Shown piece after piece: positions 1 through 6,712 of a DNA stretch of 10,604 nucleotides. The notes beneath the pieces were generated by a model. That model was not told where the DNA came from. It searched no databases and worked only from the letters and a program-made list of their open reading frames with translations. Origin of the DNA: an uncultured Collinsella sp. (GTDB taxonomy: Bacteria; Actinomycetota; Coriobacteriia; Coriobacteriales; Coriobacteriaceae); the NCBI GenBank assembly GCA_900765185.1, contig CAAFQT010000202.1, positions 1 to 10,604 of the forward strand. Reading direction: 5' to 3'. A program made the position numbers and the translations under genes. Numbering within the stretch: position 1 is the first letter of the stretch; every line of letters starts with the position of its first letter.

Positions 1-19
1 AGACGATCTTATCGTTTTT
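1..19 (+). terminator. Possible end of an intrinsic terminator from a left-hand neighbour
   Basis: Bases 1-7 (AGACGAT) can pair with 11-17 (ATCGTTT) across a CTT loop, with one G-U pair, and the 3' arm runs into five T residues. This resembles the tail of a plus-strand terminator cut by the window edge. The visible stem is short, so chance is possible. Read on the minus strand it has no T-tract, so it would not obviously end the gene at 32-499. Confidence 0.35.
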
Positions 20-31
20 GGTATTGAGCCT

Positions 32-499
32 TTATTTAAAGAAGATAAATCGAATAACAAGGGCAACTGCTATGGCCACAATGATCAAAAGCAGGATTGT
101 CAGTCGATGCTGCTTGCGTCGTTTACTTGATGAAACGAAGATTGATTTTCCCTGTTTTGGCGTTTCGAGATAGCGAGCCGAATGCGTCAAGGTTTGCTTT
201 GGTCGAGGACCTCTTTGTTGATGAGTGGCGGATGCTTTCATCGGCTCATCACTAGCTGCGCTGTTTTTAGATAATGGTGCGTCTTTCAGATATACAGGGT
301 CTCCCGAGGCGACGCCCATATGTTTACGCCCCGTTTGGGCATCCTCGAGTGTTTGATATCGATTTCTCGTCACATACTCGGGCTCCGGATCATTAATGGG
401 CTCTTGCGAGATGTGGGGGCGATGGAACCGTGGCGGCTGCGTGGAAGTATCTTCCCCCTGCGTCGGCATAAACATATTGTTCTGGTTTTGGTCGTCCAT
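32..499 (-). CDS. Hypothetical tail-anchored membrane protein (155 aa)
   Basis: I do not recognise this protein. Residues 1 to about 125 are hydrophilic and look disordered, rich in Q, P, S, T and charged residues, with no visible catalytic motif. A basic patch (SSKRRKQHR, about 124-132) precedes one hydrophobic segment (about 133-153) that ends at the C-terminus with FFK. By the positive-inside rule this predicts a single-pass protein with a cytoplasmic N-terminus, in effect tail-anchored. There is no signal peptide. The ATG at 499 has an AAAGGG ribosome binding site about 6 nt upstream, and a TACAAT hexamer lies 40 nt upstream. Base composition (about 50% GC) is lower than in the genes to its right. 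It is divergent from hsp20, which does not by itself imply a shared role. The reading frame and start are well supported; the function is unknown. Confidence 0.75.
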   Translation of the reverse strand: MDDQNQNNMFMPTQGEDTSTQPPRFHRPHISQEPINDPEPEYVTRNRYQTLEDAQTGRKHMGVASGDPVYLKDAPLSKNSAASDEPMKASATHQQRGPRPKQTLTHSARYLETPKQGKSIFVSSSKRRKQHRLTILLLIIVAIAVALVIRFIFFK

Positions 500-538
500 G
501 ATGCCCTTTAGCTCGTTACCAACAACGTGTACGCGCTC

Positions 539-544
539 ATTGTA
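539..544 (-). promoter_or_regulatory. Candidate -10 box (TACAAT) for the membrane protein gene
   Basis: Read on the minus strand, TACAAT occupies 544 to 539, which puts it 40 nt ahead of the ATG at 499. No convincing -35 hexamer lies 16-18 nt further upstream. A TTGAAC at 598-593 is too distant for this -10 but could pair with a weaker TATGTC at 574-569. The support is that the same hexamer sits ahead of several other genes in this window. Confidence 0.4.
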
Positions 545-681
545 AGCCCCTTGTTATTTGTAGCTGGGGACATACTCGGTATTTAAGCTCTGGTTCAAAG
601 AACCTTAACCTTCCTAAAACCTGAGTCATACGCACTTAGATATGCTTATAGTACTGGACTCAAAAAACTTTATAGTCGATG

Positions 682-710
682 TATATATGAGCACTGGGTG
701 GGCATATATA
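682..710. promoter_or_regulatory. 29-bp dyad upstream of hsp20, candidate operator
   Basis: TATATATG (682-689) and CATATATA (703-710) are perfect 8-bp inverted repeats with a 13-bp spacer. The spacer holds an inner CAC/GTG pair (692-694 and 698-700) on the same centre, at base 696. The element lies 67 bp ahead of the hsp20 start. It does not match the CIRCE (HrcA), HAIR (HspR) or CtsR operators as I know them. The AT-rich arms could themselves include a -10 box. The element is clearly present; its role as an operator is inferred. Confidence 0.45.
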
Positions 711-727
711 AGAGCGTCAAAAGAAGT

Positions 728-770
728 CCCAGTCACCTGGAAGATGACTCGGCAGTCCTATAAAGGAGTG
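728..770 (+). promoter_or_regulatory. hsp20 5' leader hairpins, one masking the ribosome binding site
   Basis: Two small hairpins can form in the leader. In the first, AGTCA (731-735) pairs with TGACT (745-749), extended by CC/GG (728-729 with 751-752) across a C-C mismatch. In the second, CAGTCCT (753-759) faces AGGAGTG (764-770) across an ATAA loop, giving TCCT/AGGA and CA/TG pairs around one G-G mismatch. The second 3' arm contains most of the Shine-Dalgarno sequence AAAGGAG (762-768). Short, imperfect hairpins hiding the ribosome binding site are the hallmark of the RNA thermometers that control many bacterial Hsp20 genes, such as ROSE-type elements. The stem is short, so a thermometer role is an inference. 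Confidence 0.4.
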
Positions 771-776
771 GTAAAC

Positions 777-1208
777 ATGGCAAGCATGGTTCCTTATCGT
801 TCGGTTTTTGGCGTTCGTCCCTCTGCAAGCTCGCTGTTCGATCTGTTTGATGATATGAGCGACCTAGCGAACAGCTCGATTGCCTCTAAGGCGTTCCCCG
901 TTGACGTTGAGGACAAGGGCGATGGCTACGAGGTCAAGGCTTATCTGACCGGCGTCGCCAAGGACGATATCGATGTCGAGCTTAACGAGGGCCGTCTGTC
1001 CATTAGCGTGAATGTCGAGGAAGACGAGGAGAACGAGGGCAAGAACTTCCTGCAGAAGGAGTTCAGCTCGTACAGCGCGACGCGTGGCGTGTATCTTAAG
1101 GACGCTTCGAGCGAGGGCCTCTCGGCTAAGTACGCTGACGGCATCCTGACCGTTACGGTTCCCAAGATCGTCGAGAAGAAGAACGTTACGAAGATCTCCA
1201 TCGAATAA
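777..1208 (+). CDS. hsp20: Hsp20/alpha-crystallin family small heat-shock protein (143 aa)
   Basis: This is an ATP-independent cytoplasmic holdase that binds unfolding proteins and keeps them refoldable. The N-terminal arm (residues 1 to about 38) contains SLFDLFDDM. The alpha-crystallin domain follows, with the family signatures GVAKDDIDVELNEGRLSISV (about 59-78) and GILTVTVPK near residues 121-129. The C-terminus carries an I-x-I anchor motif (ISI in KISIE), which in this family docks neighbouring subunits in oligomers. The length is typical. I chose the ATG at 777 because AAAGGAG (762-768) sits 8 nt upstream and the protein then starts like other family members. The frame stays open back to an ATG at 642, but that stretch holds AT-rich regulatory sequence. 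The gene is monocistronic, with a dyad and a possible RNA thermometer upstream and a strong terminator downstream. Confidence 0.95.
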   Translation: MASMVPYRSVFGVRPSASSLFDLFDDMSDLANSSIASKAFPVDVEDKGDGYEVKAYLTGVAKDDIDVELNEGRLSISVNVEEDEENEGKNFLQKEFSSYSATRGVYLKDASSEGLSAKYADGILTVTVPKIVEKKNVTKISIE

Positions 1209-1236
1209 CTTCGTTGGTGTTCTTCGCTATTAAAAG

Positions 1237-1280
1237 ACAACAAAAGGGGCTGGGAAGCGATTCCCGGCCCCTTTTGTTGT
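1237..1280. terminator. Long bidirectional terminator between hsp20 and the hydrolase gene
   Basis: Bases 1237-1256 pair with 1261-1280 as a 20-bp stem with a single G-T wobble and a GCGA loop. The stem base is A/T-rich (ACAACAAAA facing TTTTGTTGT), so each strand ends its hairpin in a T-rich run. That is the expected form of a terminator serving two convergent genes. hsp20 stops 29 nt to the left and the hydrolase gene stops 11 nt to the right. Confidence 0.92.
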
Positions 1281-1290
1281 TTAGGACAGT

Positions 1291-2100
1291 CTATTGAATG
1301 GTTGCCGGTTGATACTGACTCGCAGGGCGTATCGAGAGTTTTCGCGATCCTTGGAGAAGGGTTGCGGAGCTGCCGACCTCGTCATCCAGGGTTGCGGTCA
1401 GAGCTTTGGCATAGCTTTTGACGGTAAGGCTCGGACGATTGTTATCTTGGCTGATATGCATGGCAATGAGCTGTTCGGTGCGTTCGGTAACAAGTTCGCG
1501 CGCGGCTTCGGCGGCTTGGCCATTGGAGAGGTGTCCCCTTGCAGACAGGATGCGCTCCTGAAGAAAGCGGGGATATTCTCCCTCGCGCAGCATGGTCACA
1601 TCGTGGTTGCTTTCGAGTGCGAGGACTCGACAATCTTCGAGGGTGTTCATGGCTTGGCTCGATAGCTCTCCGGTGTCGGTGGCAAAACCGATGGAATCAT
1701 CGAGGGTGTCGAATCGATAGCCGACTGGATTGATGACATCGTGTGACGTTGAGTAGGTTTGCACGTGGATGCCGGCAATGGATAGGGTGTCACCGGGATC
1801 GAATTCCTCGACAGGCAGATGCGAAAGATTTTCTTTGCTCGAAAGAGTGCCCCTGCTGGCAAAGAGGGGGCCGTGCCAATGCTTGCACCAGACATCGAGG
1901 CCCTTGATGTGATCGCTATGCTCATGAGTAATAAGAAGAGCCGAGACGTTGTCTGCCGAGAGCCCCAGTTCTGCCATGCGCTTTAATGTCTCGCGGCGAG
2001 ACAGTCCGTCATCGACCATAATGAGCCCCTGCGGGCCCTCGATGAGTGCGCAGTTGCCTTTAGAGCCACTGCCGAGGATATGAAGGTGCAGGCAAGACAT
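1291..2100 (-). CDS. yycJ: YycJ/WalJ-type metallo-beta-lactamase-fold hydrolase (269 aa)
   Basis: The family signatures appear in order: the N-terminal LGSGSKGN strand-loop (9-16), the metal-binding THEHSDHIKGL (58-68, with H59, H61, D63 and H64), the metal-bridging TDTG (141-144), ESNHD (163-167), GHLSN (189-193) and HISQDNN (215-221). This combination is that of the YycJ/WalJ/VicX group, soluble two-metal hydrolases. Work on Bacillus homologues points to nuclease activity (5' exonuclease, linked to DNA repair). The substrate here cannot be read from sequence. In Firmicutes the gene usually follows the walRK two-component genes. Here it stands alone, divergent from tilS by 48 bp and convergent with hsp20. 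The ATG at 2100 has only a weak GGAA-type ribosome binding site. All metal ligands are present, and the length is normal. Confidence 0.9.
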   Translation of the reverse strand: MSCLHLHILGSGSKGNCALIEGPQGLIMVDDGLSRRETLKRMAELGLSADNVSALLITHEHSDHIKGLDVWCKHWHGPLFASRGTLSSKENLSHLPVEEFDPGDTLSIAGIHVQTYSTSHDVINPVGYRFDTLDDSIGFATDTGELSSQAMNTLEDCRVLALESNHDVTMLREGEYPRFLQERILSARGHLSNGQAAEAARELVTERTEQLIAMHISQDNNRPSLTVKSYAKALTATLDDEVGSSATLLQGSRKLSIRPASQYQPATIQ

Positions 2101-2114
2101 AAGATTCCAAAGGA

Positions 2115-2120
2115 TACAAT
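2115..2120 (+). promoter_or_regulatory. Candidate -10 box (TACAAT) for tilS
   Basis: TACAAT lies 28 nt ahead of the tilS ATG, within the 48-bp gap shared with the divergent hydrolase gene. A transcript starting near 2127 would have a leader of about 20 nt that includes the strong AAAGGAGG ribosome binding site (2135-2142). No good -35 box is visible, and any -35 would fall inside the start of the hydrolase gene. The hydrolase promoter must in turn lie within or near the 5' end of tilS; I could not locate it. Confidence 0.45.
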
Positions 2121-2148
2121 GGGTGCGGACGAATAAAGGAGGAAGCGA

Positions 2149-3687
2149 ATGCCAACGGTATCACAGCATTACGGACACCATGCCGTGCCTGGGGCAGTCG
2201 ATGAGACCCGGACGAGGCAGCAGGCAGCTCCTGTCGTGCTCATGGTATCAGGCGGCGCGGACTCGACGGCACTGCTTCTTATGGCGTGCACATCAAAGCT
2301 GGATATCCAAGACGGACGCGGTGTTGCCCCCATTGCTCGCGAGCGCCTGCATGTGCTGCATGTAAACCATCATCTGCGCGGCAAGGCGTCCGATGGCGAC
2401 GAGGCCTTTGTGCGTGAGCTCTGCGCGCAATATGGTTTACCGCTGTGTGTGGAGCACGCTTATTTTGATGGGGAGTCGGGCAATATTGAGGCCGCGGCCC
2501 GCGAGGTGCGCTATTCCGCGGCGCGGAGGTATGCTCGCGAACTCTGCGCCCAGACGGGGGCGCCTCGAACGGCGGCTCGTATCTGCACCGCGCACACGTC
2601 TTCGGATCGCGCGGAAACGTTTTTGATGAACGCGATTAAGGGGTCGGGGTCCGCCGGTCTATCGAGCATTCCTCGCCGGAGGAATATCGTGGTGCGGCCC
2701 TTGCTCGACCTGACTCATGACGAGCTCGTGAGTTATCTGCAGGTGCATGGTCAGCCGTGGCGAGAGGACGAGAGCAACGAGGACATCTCGTATCTGCGAA
2801 ATTACGTGCGCCATCGAGTGATGCCGGTGGTGGCTCAGCGTAACGCGAGCGTGTGCAAGACGATTGGCGCTGCTTGCGAGATCCTGGGAGACGAGGATGC
2901 GTTTCTGTCCCAGCTTTCGGCGCAAGCCTTTCGAAGCTGTTTGCGCAAAGAGGCGGCGGGCGCGCTGGTCCTTGACGCACGTCGCCTTGCGGCGGCAGAG
3001 GTTGTGATCGCACGGCGTATCGTGCGGTTGGCGATTAAGCACATCGATCCCGATGCGCGCCCGGAGATGCGGCATGTGGAGCGCGTGCTTGCCTGCGTCG
3101 CCGCGGGTTCGGGCTCGGTCACGCTGCCGGCGGGAATCGATGCGCGCGTGGAGTTTGGCATGCTGGCTTTTAAGGCGCCTGCGGCGCGTGAGGGGCTGGT
3201 TGCGGACTGGATTGCCGTACCCGGTCGCTTGCCGCTCGGTGGGGACCGTGTATTGACAGCAGAGCCGATTGCCGTGGAGCCGGGATTCGATATCGTGCAA
3301 CGCGCCCGTGAACTAGTGGCTACAGGAGAAGTGGCTGCTTTGGTGGATGCGGCGGCTCTGGGCTTTGCCGATCGCGATAGCGAGCGAATGCTCGCCGGCT
3401 CACGCGGGGAGATTCCCGCCGAGGCACGTTCGGCGCGCCTGTGGGTTGACGGTCCCGCGCCGGGGGATGTGATGTGTCCGTTAGGCATGAGCGGCCGTAG
3501 CAAGAAGGTATCCGACCTGCTCAATGAGGCACGTATTCCTGTTTCTGAGCGCGCCGGCGTCCCTGTGGTAAGAACGGCGCCGGGAGGTGCCGTGGTGTGG
3601 GTCGCGGGTGTCCGCGCGGACGAGCGCTTTAAATGCACGGCCGCAACGCGCGTGGCGTATCTGCTTCGTGTAATCGATGCGGAATAG
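2149..3687 (+). CDS. tilS: tRNA(Ile)-lysidine synthetase TilS (512 aa)
   Basis: TilS uses ATP and lysine to convert C34 of the CAU-anticodon tRNA(Ile) to lysidine, so that the tRNA reads AUA and is charged with isoleucine. It is normally essential. The N-terminal PP-loop is SGGADS (34-39), followed by HVNHHLRG (71-78), NIEAAAREVRYS (112-123), the HTSSDRAET segment (149-157), GSGSAGLS (165-172), RPLL (183-186), and the W..E..SN..I.YLRNYVRH..MP region (204-226). The C-terminal TilS domain is clear: APGDVMCPLGMSGRSKKVSD (437-456), then ARIPVSER and VWVAGVRADERFK (483-495). At 512 residues it is longer than the E. coli enzyme (about 430). The extra length is an N-terminal arm of about 30 residues and a longer middle region. 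The usual HxxDDQAET motif reads HTSSDRAET. The ATG has an ideal AAAGGAGG six nt upstream. hpt follows after 147 bp. Confidence 0.95.
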   Translation: MPTVSQHYGHHAVPGAVDETRTRQQAAPVVLMVSGGADSTALLLMACTSKLDIQDGRGVAPIARERLHVLHVNHHLRGKASDGDEAFVRELCAQYGLPLCVEHAYFDGESGNIEAAAREVRYSAARRYARELCAQTGAPRTAARICTAHTSSDRAETFLMNAIKGSGSAGLSSIPRRRNIVVRPLLDLTHDELVSYLQVHGQPWREDESNEDISYLRNYVRHRVMPVVAQRNASVCKTIGAACEILGDEDAFLSQLSAQAFRSCLRKEAAGALVLDARRLAAAEVVIARRIVRLAIKHIDPDARPEMRHVERVLACVAAGSGSVTLPAGIDARVEFGMLAFKAPAAREGLVADWIAVPGRLPLGGDRVLTAEPIAVEPGFDIVQRARELVATGEVAALVDAAALGFADRDSERMLAGSRGEIPAEARSARLWVDGPAPGDVMCPLGMSGRSKKVSDLLNEARIPVSERAGVPVVRTAPGGAVVWVAGVRADERFKCTAATRVAYLLRVIDAE

Positions 3688-3738
3688 CGTCCTGCGCCAG
3701 CTATTCTGTGCGACGTTGACGGTATTCCCGCGCTGATG

Positions 3739-3769
3739 GCGCACGGGCTGGAAAATATACCCCGTGCGC
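3739..3769. promoter_or_regulatory. 9-bp inverted repeat at the hpt promoter
   Basis: GCGCACGGG (3739-3747) and CCCGTGCGC (3761-3769) are perfect inverted repeats with an AT-rich 13-bp spacer. The element starts 51 bp after the tilS stop and ends directly against the TG of the extended -10 box of hpt. There is no T-tract after it, so it is not a normal intrinsic terminator for tilS. Its position across the -35 to -10 interval fits an operator better. Which regulator would bind is unknown. Confidence 0.4.
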
Positions 3770-3778
3770 TGCTAGAAT
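3770..3778 (+). promoter_or_regulatory. Extended -10 promoter (TGCTAGAAT) for hpt-ftsH
   Basis: TGCTAGAAT matches the TGnTAnnnT form of an extended -10 promoter, which needs little or no -35 sequence. The -10 hexamer TAGAAT ends 56 nt ahead of the hpt ATG. The bases 17 nt upstream (GGAAAA) are a poor -35. A TTGACG at 3716-3721 is too far away to pair with it. Confidence 0.5.
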
Positions 3779-3834
3779 GTGAAGTTCGCGTCCATACGGC
3801 GGTGTGTGGGCGATAAGCACAAGAAAGGGTTGTC

Positions 3835-4383
3835 ATGGCTTCTCAACATCCGGATATCGAGAAGGTTCTGTTTACGCAGGAGGATATCGACGGTATCGTC
3901 TCTCGCCTAGGCGAGCAGATTACTCGCGACTACGCGGGTAAGGATCTGGTGCTGATTGCGGTCCTGCGTGGCGCCGTGGTCTTTATGGGCGACCTGATGC
4001 GCAAGATCGAGCTGCCGACCAACATCGATTTCATGGCTGTTTCGAGCTATGGTGACGGTGTGAAGTCCTCGGGTATCGTGCGTATCATTAAGGACCTGGA
4101 TATCGACATCCGCGGTCGCGACGTGCTGATCGTCGAGGACATTCTGGACTCGGGCCTGACGCTCAAGTATCTGATGAAGAACCTCGAGAGCCGCAAGCCC
4201 GCTTCTCTGGAGGTCGCCGCCTTCCTGTGGAAGGACGTTGAGGACCGTACCTCGGCCATCACGCCCAAGTATGTTGGAACCCATTGCCCCGATGCCTTTG
4301 TGGTGGGCTACGGCCTCGACTATGCCGAGCGCTATCGTAACCTTCCGTATCTGGGCATTTTGAAACCGGAGGTTTATTCGTAA
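3835..4383 (+). CDS. hpt: Hypoxanthine phosphoribosyltransferase (182 aa)
   Basis: This purine salvage enzyme of the cytoplasm joins hypoxanthine (and usually guanine) to PRPP, giving IMP or GMP and pyrophosphate. The PRPP-binding motif is VLIVEDILDSGLTL (97-110), with the paired acidic residues E101 and D102. The pyrophosphate-binding loop region LIAVLRGAVVF (40-50) lies ahead of it, the flexible-loop region SSYGDG is at 70-75, and the C-terminal purine-site block FVVGYGLDYAERYRNLPYLG spans about 155-174. The length is normal for the bacterial 6-oxopurine enzyme. The ATG has AAAGGG five nt upstream. ftsH begins 1 nt after the stop codon, so the two are co-transcribed. The tilS-hpt-ftsH order is widely conserved in Gram-positive bacteria. 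Confidence 0.96.
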   Translation: MASQHPDIEKVLFTQEDIDGIVSRLGEQITRDYAGKDLVLIAVLRGAVVFMGDLMRKIELPTNIDFMAVSSYGDGVKSSGIVRIIKDLDIDIRGRDVLIVEDILDSGLTLKYLMKNLESRKPASLEVAAFLWKDVEDRTSAITPKYVGTHCPDAFVVGYGLDYAERYRNLPYLGILKPEVYS

Positions 4384-4384
4384 G

Positions 4385-6520
4385 ATGCCCGACGACCGTA
4401 ACGATAACAATTCCCAGACTCCCCGGGAGCCTAAGATCCCGGGGATGCCCGGAGGCAAGAAGCCCACGCGTACGGGCTGGCTGTATTTTATTTTGGCTTG
4501 CGCGCTTCTGGGCTACGCCTTCTTTAACATGGGCTCCGGCTTTGCCAATTCCAGCAATACCGTAAAGCTCGCGACGAGCGAGATGGTGAGTGCCATCAAG
4601 CAGGATCGCGTCGAAGATCTGACCTATACGGTTCAAGACGGAAGCGTGACGGGTCATTACTGGAAGACGAAGAAGGACAAGGGCGATACGAGCGAGCTCA
4701 AGAGCTTCTCCTCGACCTATGTCGGCTCCGATTCGCTTGCCGAGCTTATGGCGGAGCACCCCGATACCAAGTACATCGTCAACACCAACGATCCCGATTT
4801 TTGGGGCGACTTGGCGATGAGCGTGCTTCCGACGATCGCCCTGATCGCTATCATGTTCTACTTTATGCGCCAGATGATGGGCGCCAACAACAGGAACATG
4901 CAGTTTGGCAAGACCAACGCCAAGACCAACGAGGCCACGCGCCCCAAGGTCAAGTTTGAAGACGTTGCCGGCGTGGACGAGGCAGTCGAGGAGCTTGAGG
5001 AGATCCGTGACTTTTTGAGCGATCCGGATCGCTATCGCAAACTGGGCGCCAAGATCCCGCGTGGCGTGTTGCTGGTGGGCCCTCCGGGCACCGGTAAAAC
5101 GCTGCTGGCCAAGGCCGTTGCCGGCGAGGCGGGCGTTCCGTTCTTTAGCATCTCGGGCTCTGACTTTGTTGAGATGTTCGTGGGCGTCGGCGCCAGCCGC
5201 GTGCGCGACCTTTTTAAGGAGGCCAAGTCTCAGGCTCCGTCAATCATCTTTATTGACGAGATCGATGCCGTGGGACGTCAGCGCGGAGCCGGCTTGGGCG
5301 GCGGTCACGACGAGCGCGAGCAGACGCTCAACCAGCTGCTGGTCGAGATGGACGGTTTTGAGGAGAGCGAGTCGGTCATCCTGATCGCCGCGACCAACCG
5401 TCCTGACATTCTGGATCCGGCACTGCTGCGCCCCGGCCGTTTTGACCGTCAGGTGACGGTCGACCGTCCGGACGTGAAGGGCCGCGAGCAGATTTTGCGC
5501 GTGCACGCTGAGAACAAGCCGATGGACGAGGACGTTAAGTTTGAGAAGCTCGCCCAGATGACCGTTGGCTTTACCGGCGCCGACTTGGCAAACCTGCTCA
5601 ACGAGTCTGCACTGTTGGCTGCCCGCCGTCACCGTTCCGTGATCTCGATGGATGAGGTCGAGGAATCGATGGAGCGCGTGATTGCCGGACCGCAACGCAA
5701 GGGTCGCGTGATGACCGAGGCCGAGCGCACCACGATTGCCTACCACGAGAGCGGTCACGCTTTGGTGGGCCACGTCCTGGAGCACTCCGATCCGGTTCAT
5801 AAGATCTCGATCGTCAGCCGCGGTCAGGCCCTGGGCTACACGCTGCAGCTTCCGCAGGAGGACCACTTCCTCAAGACCAAGAACGAGATGCTCGACGAGC
5901 TTGCCGTGTTCTTAGGTGGTCGCGTTGCCGAGGAGCTCATGTGCGATGACATCACGTCGGGCGCGAGCAACGACCTGGAGCGTGCGACCAAGATGGCGCG
6001 CGAGATGGTTAAGCGTCTGGGCATGAGTGAGGAGCTGGGCACGCAAGTGTTTGGCGAGGCGCAGCATCAGGTGTTCCTTGGTCGCGATTACGCCAATCAC
6101 CAGGATTACTCCGAGGAGACGGCGCACCGCATCGATATCGAGGTTCAGCGCATTATGCGTGAGGCCCATCGTCGTGCGGTCGAGATCCTGGACGCCCGTC
6201 GCGATCAGCTCGATCTGATGGCGAAGGTGCTGCTTGAACGAGAGACCGTCGAAGGCGACGCCGTGAACGCCCTGCTCGACAACGAGTGGGATGCCTACCT
6301 TGAGCGCGAGGGCGATATCCTGGCGGCCAAGGAGGAGCGCAATGCCAAGGCGGCCGGCATGCCGACCAAGAAGCGCGCGCCTCGTATGAGCGAGGAGGAG
6401 CTGGCGGCTGATGCCGCGGCCTTTGCGCAGGCGGCCATGCAGGAGGATGCCGAAGCCGCATCCGATGATGCTGGCGATGACCATGCCGTCGTCGATGTCG
6501 ATGCCGACACCGACAAATAG
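4385..6520 (+). CDS. ftsH: ATP-dependent membrane zinc protease FtsH (711 aa)
   Basis: FtsH is a hexameric membrane AAA+ protease that degrades misassembled membrane proteins and short-lived regulators. After a cytoplasmic N-terminus, two membrane segments (about 31-49 and 143-163) flank an extracytoplasmic domain (about 50-142). The AAA domain has Walker A GPPGTGKT (232-239), pore-loop FVG (265-267), Walker B IIFIDEID (287-294) and the second region of homology ATNRPDILDPALLRPGRFDR (336-355). The peptidase has the zinc motif HESGH (454-458) with the distal ligand D530 in SGASND. Residues from about 645 form an A/D/E-rich tail that looks disordered and gives a longer protein than E. coli FtsH (about 645). 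The start has GGAGG (4368-4372) 12 nt upstream, inside the hpt coding end. It is the last gene of the hpt operon and is followed by a terminator. Confidence 0.97.
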   Translation: MPDDRNDNNSQTPREPKIPGMPGGKKPTRTGWLYFILACALLGYAFFNMGSGFANSSNTVKLATSEMVSAIKQDRVEDLTYTVQDGSVTGHYWKTKKDKGDTSELKSFSSTYVGSDSLAELMAEHPDTKYIVNTNDPDFWGDLAMSVLPTIALIAIMFYFMRQMMGANNRNMQFGKTNAKTNEATRPKVKFEDVAGVDEAVEELEEIRDFLSDPDRYRKLGAKIPRGVLLVGPPGTGKTLLAKAVAGEAGVPFFSISGSDFVEMFVGVGASRVRDLFKEAKSQAPSIIFIDEIDAVGRQRGAGLGGGHDEREQTLNQLLVEMDGFEESESVILIAATNRPDILDPALLRPGRFDRQVTVDRPDVKGREQILRVHAENKPMDEDVKFEKLAQMTVGFTGADLANLLNESALLAARRHRSVISMDEVEESMERVIAGPQRKGRVMTEAERTTIAYHESGHALVGHVLEHSDPVHKISIVSRGQALGYTLQLPQEDHFLKTKNEMLDELAVFLGGRVAEELMCDDITSGASNDLERATKMAREMVKRLGMSEELGTQVFGEAQHQVFLGRDYANHQDYSEETAHRIDIEVQRIMREAHRRAVEILDARRDQLDLMAKVLLERETVEGDAVNALLDNEWDAYLEREGDILAAKEERNAKAAGMPTKKRAPRMSEEELAADAAAFAQAAMQEDAEAASDDAGDDHAVVDVDADTDK

Positions 6521-6535
6521 TCTTTGTGGCGAAAG

Positions 6536-6564
6536 CCTCCGCGGGGAAACCTGCGGAGGTTTTT
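6536..6564 (+). terminator. Intrinsic terminator of the hpt-ftsH operon
   Basis: CCTCCGCGGG (6536-6545) pairs with CCTGCGGAGG (6550-6559) as a 10-bp stem with one G-T wobble, closed by a GAAA tetraloop. Five T residues follow directly (6560-6564), then CTTT. It starts 15 nt after the ftsH stop. Confidence 0.92.
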
Positions 6565-6591
6565 CTTTGATTTGAGCGATATGGGGCCGTC

Positions 6592-6653
6592 TGTTGATTG
6601 GGGACAGACTTAAATGAGCGTTTTCACGCATTTAAGTCTGTCCCCAATCAACA
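6592..6653. repeat. 62-bp perfect palindrome, candidate REP/MITE-like element
   Basis: Bases 6592-6616 and 6629-6653 are exact reverse complements over 25 bp, separated by a 12-base loop. Key blocks are TTGGGGACAG followed by ACTTAAATG in the left arm and the reverse in the right arm. It lies 27 bp past the ftsH terminator and has no T-tract, so a second terminator is unlikely. Perfect arms of this length in a short gap suggest a dispersed palindromic repeat (REP or small MITE type) or a strong folded RNA/DNA structure. No transposase is present nearby. Copy number elsewhere in the genome cannot be seen here. Confidence 0.6.
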
Positions 6654-6682
6654 TTGCTGCGGCACTTTGCTCGGCTAAAGCG

Positions 6683-6688
6683 TACAAT
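6683..6688 (+). promoter_or_regulatory. Candidate -10 box (TACAAT) for the aminotransferase gene
   Basis: TACAAT in the context GCGTACAATAG lies 24 nt ahead of the ATG at 6713. The region 16-18 nt upstream (GCGGCA) is a poor -35. A TTGCTG at 6654-6659 is 23 nt away and too far. An independent promoter is expected here because the ftsH terminator and the palindrome separate the two genes. Confidence 0.45.
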
Positions 6689-6712
6689 AGCGCCTATGCG
6701 AAAGGGGAACAG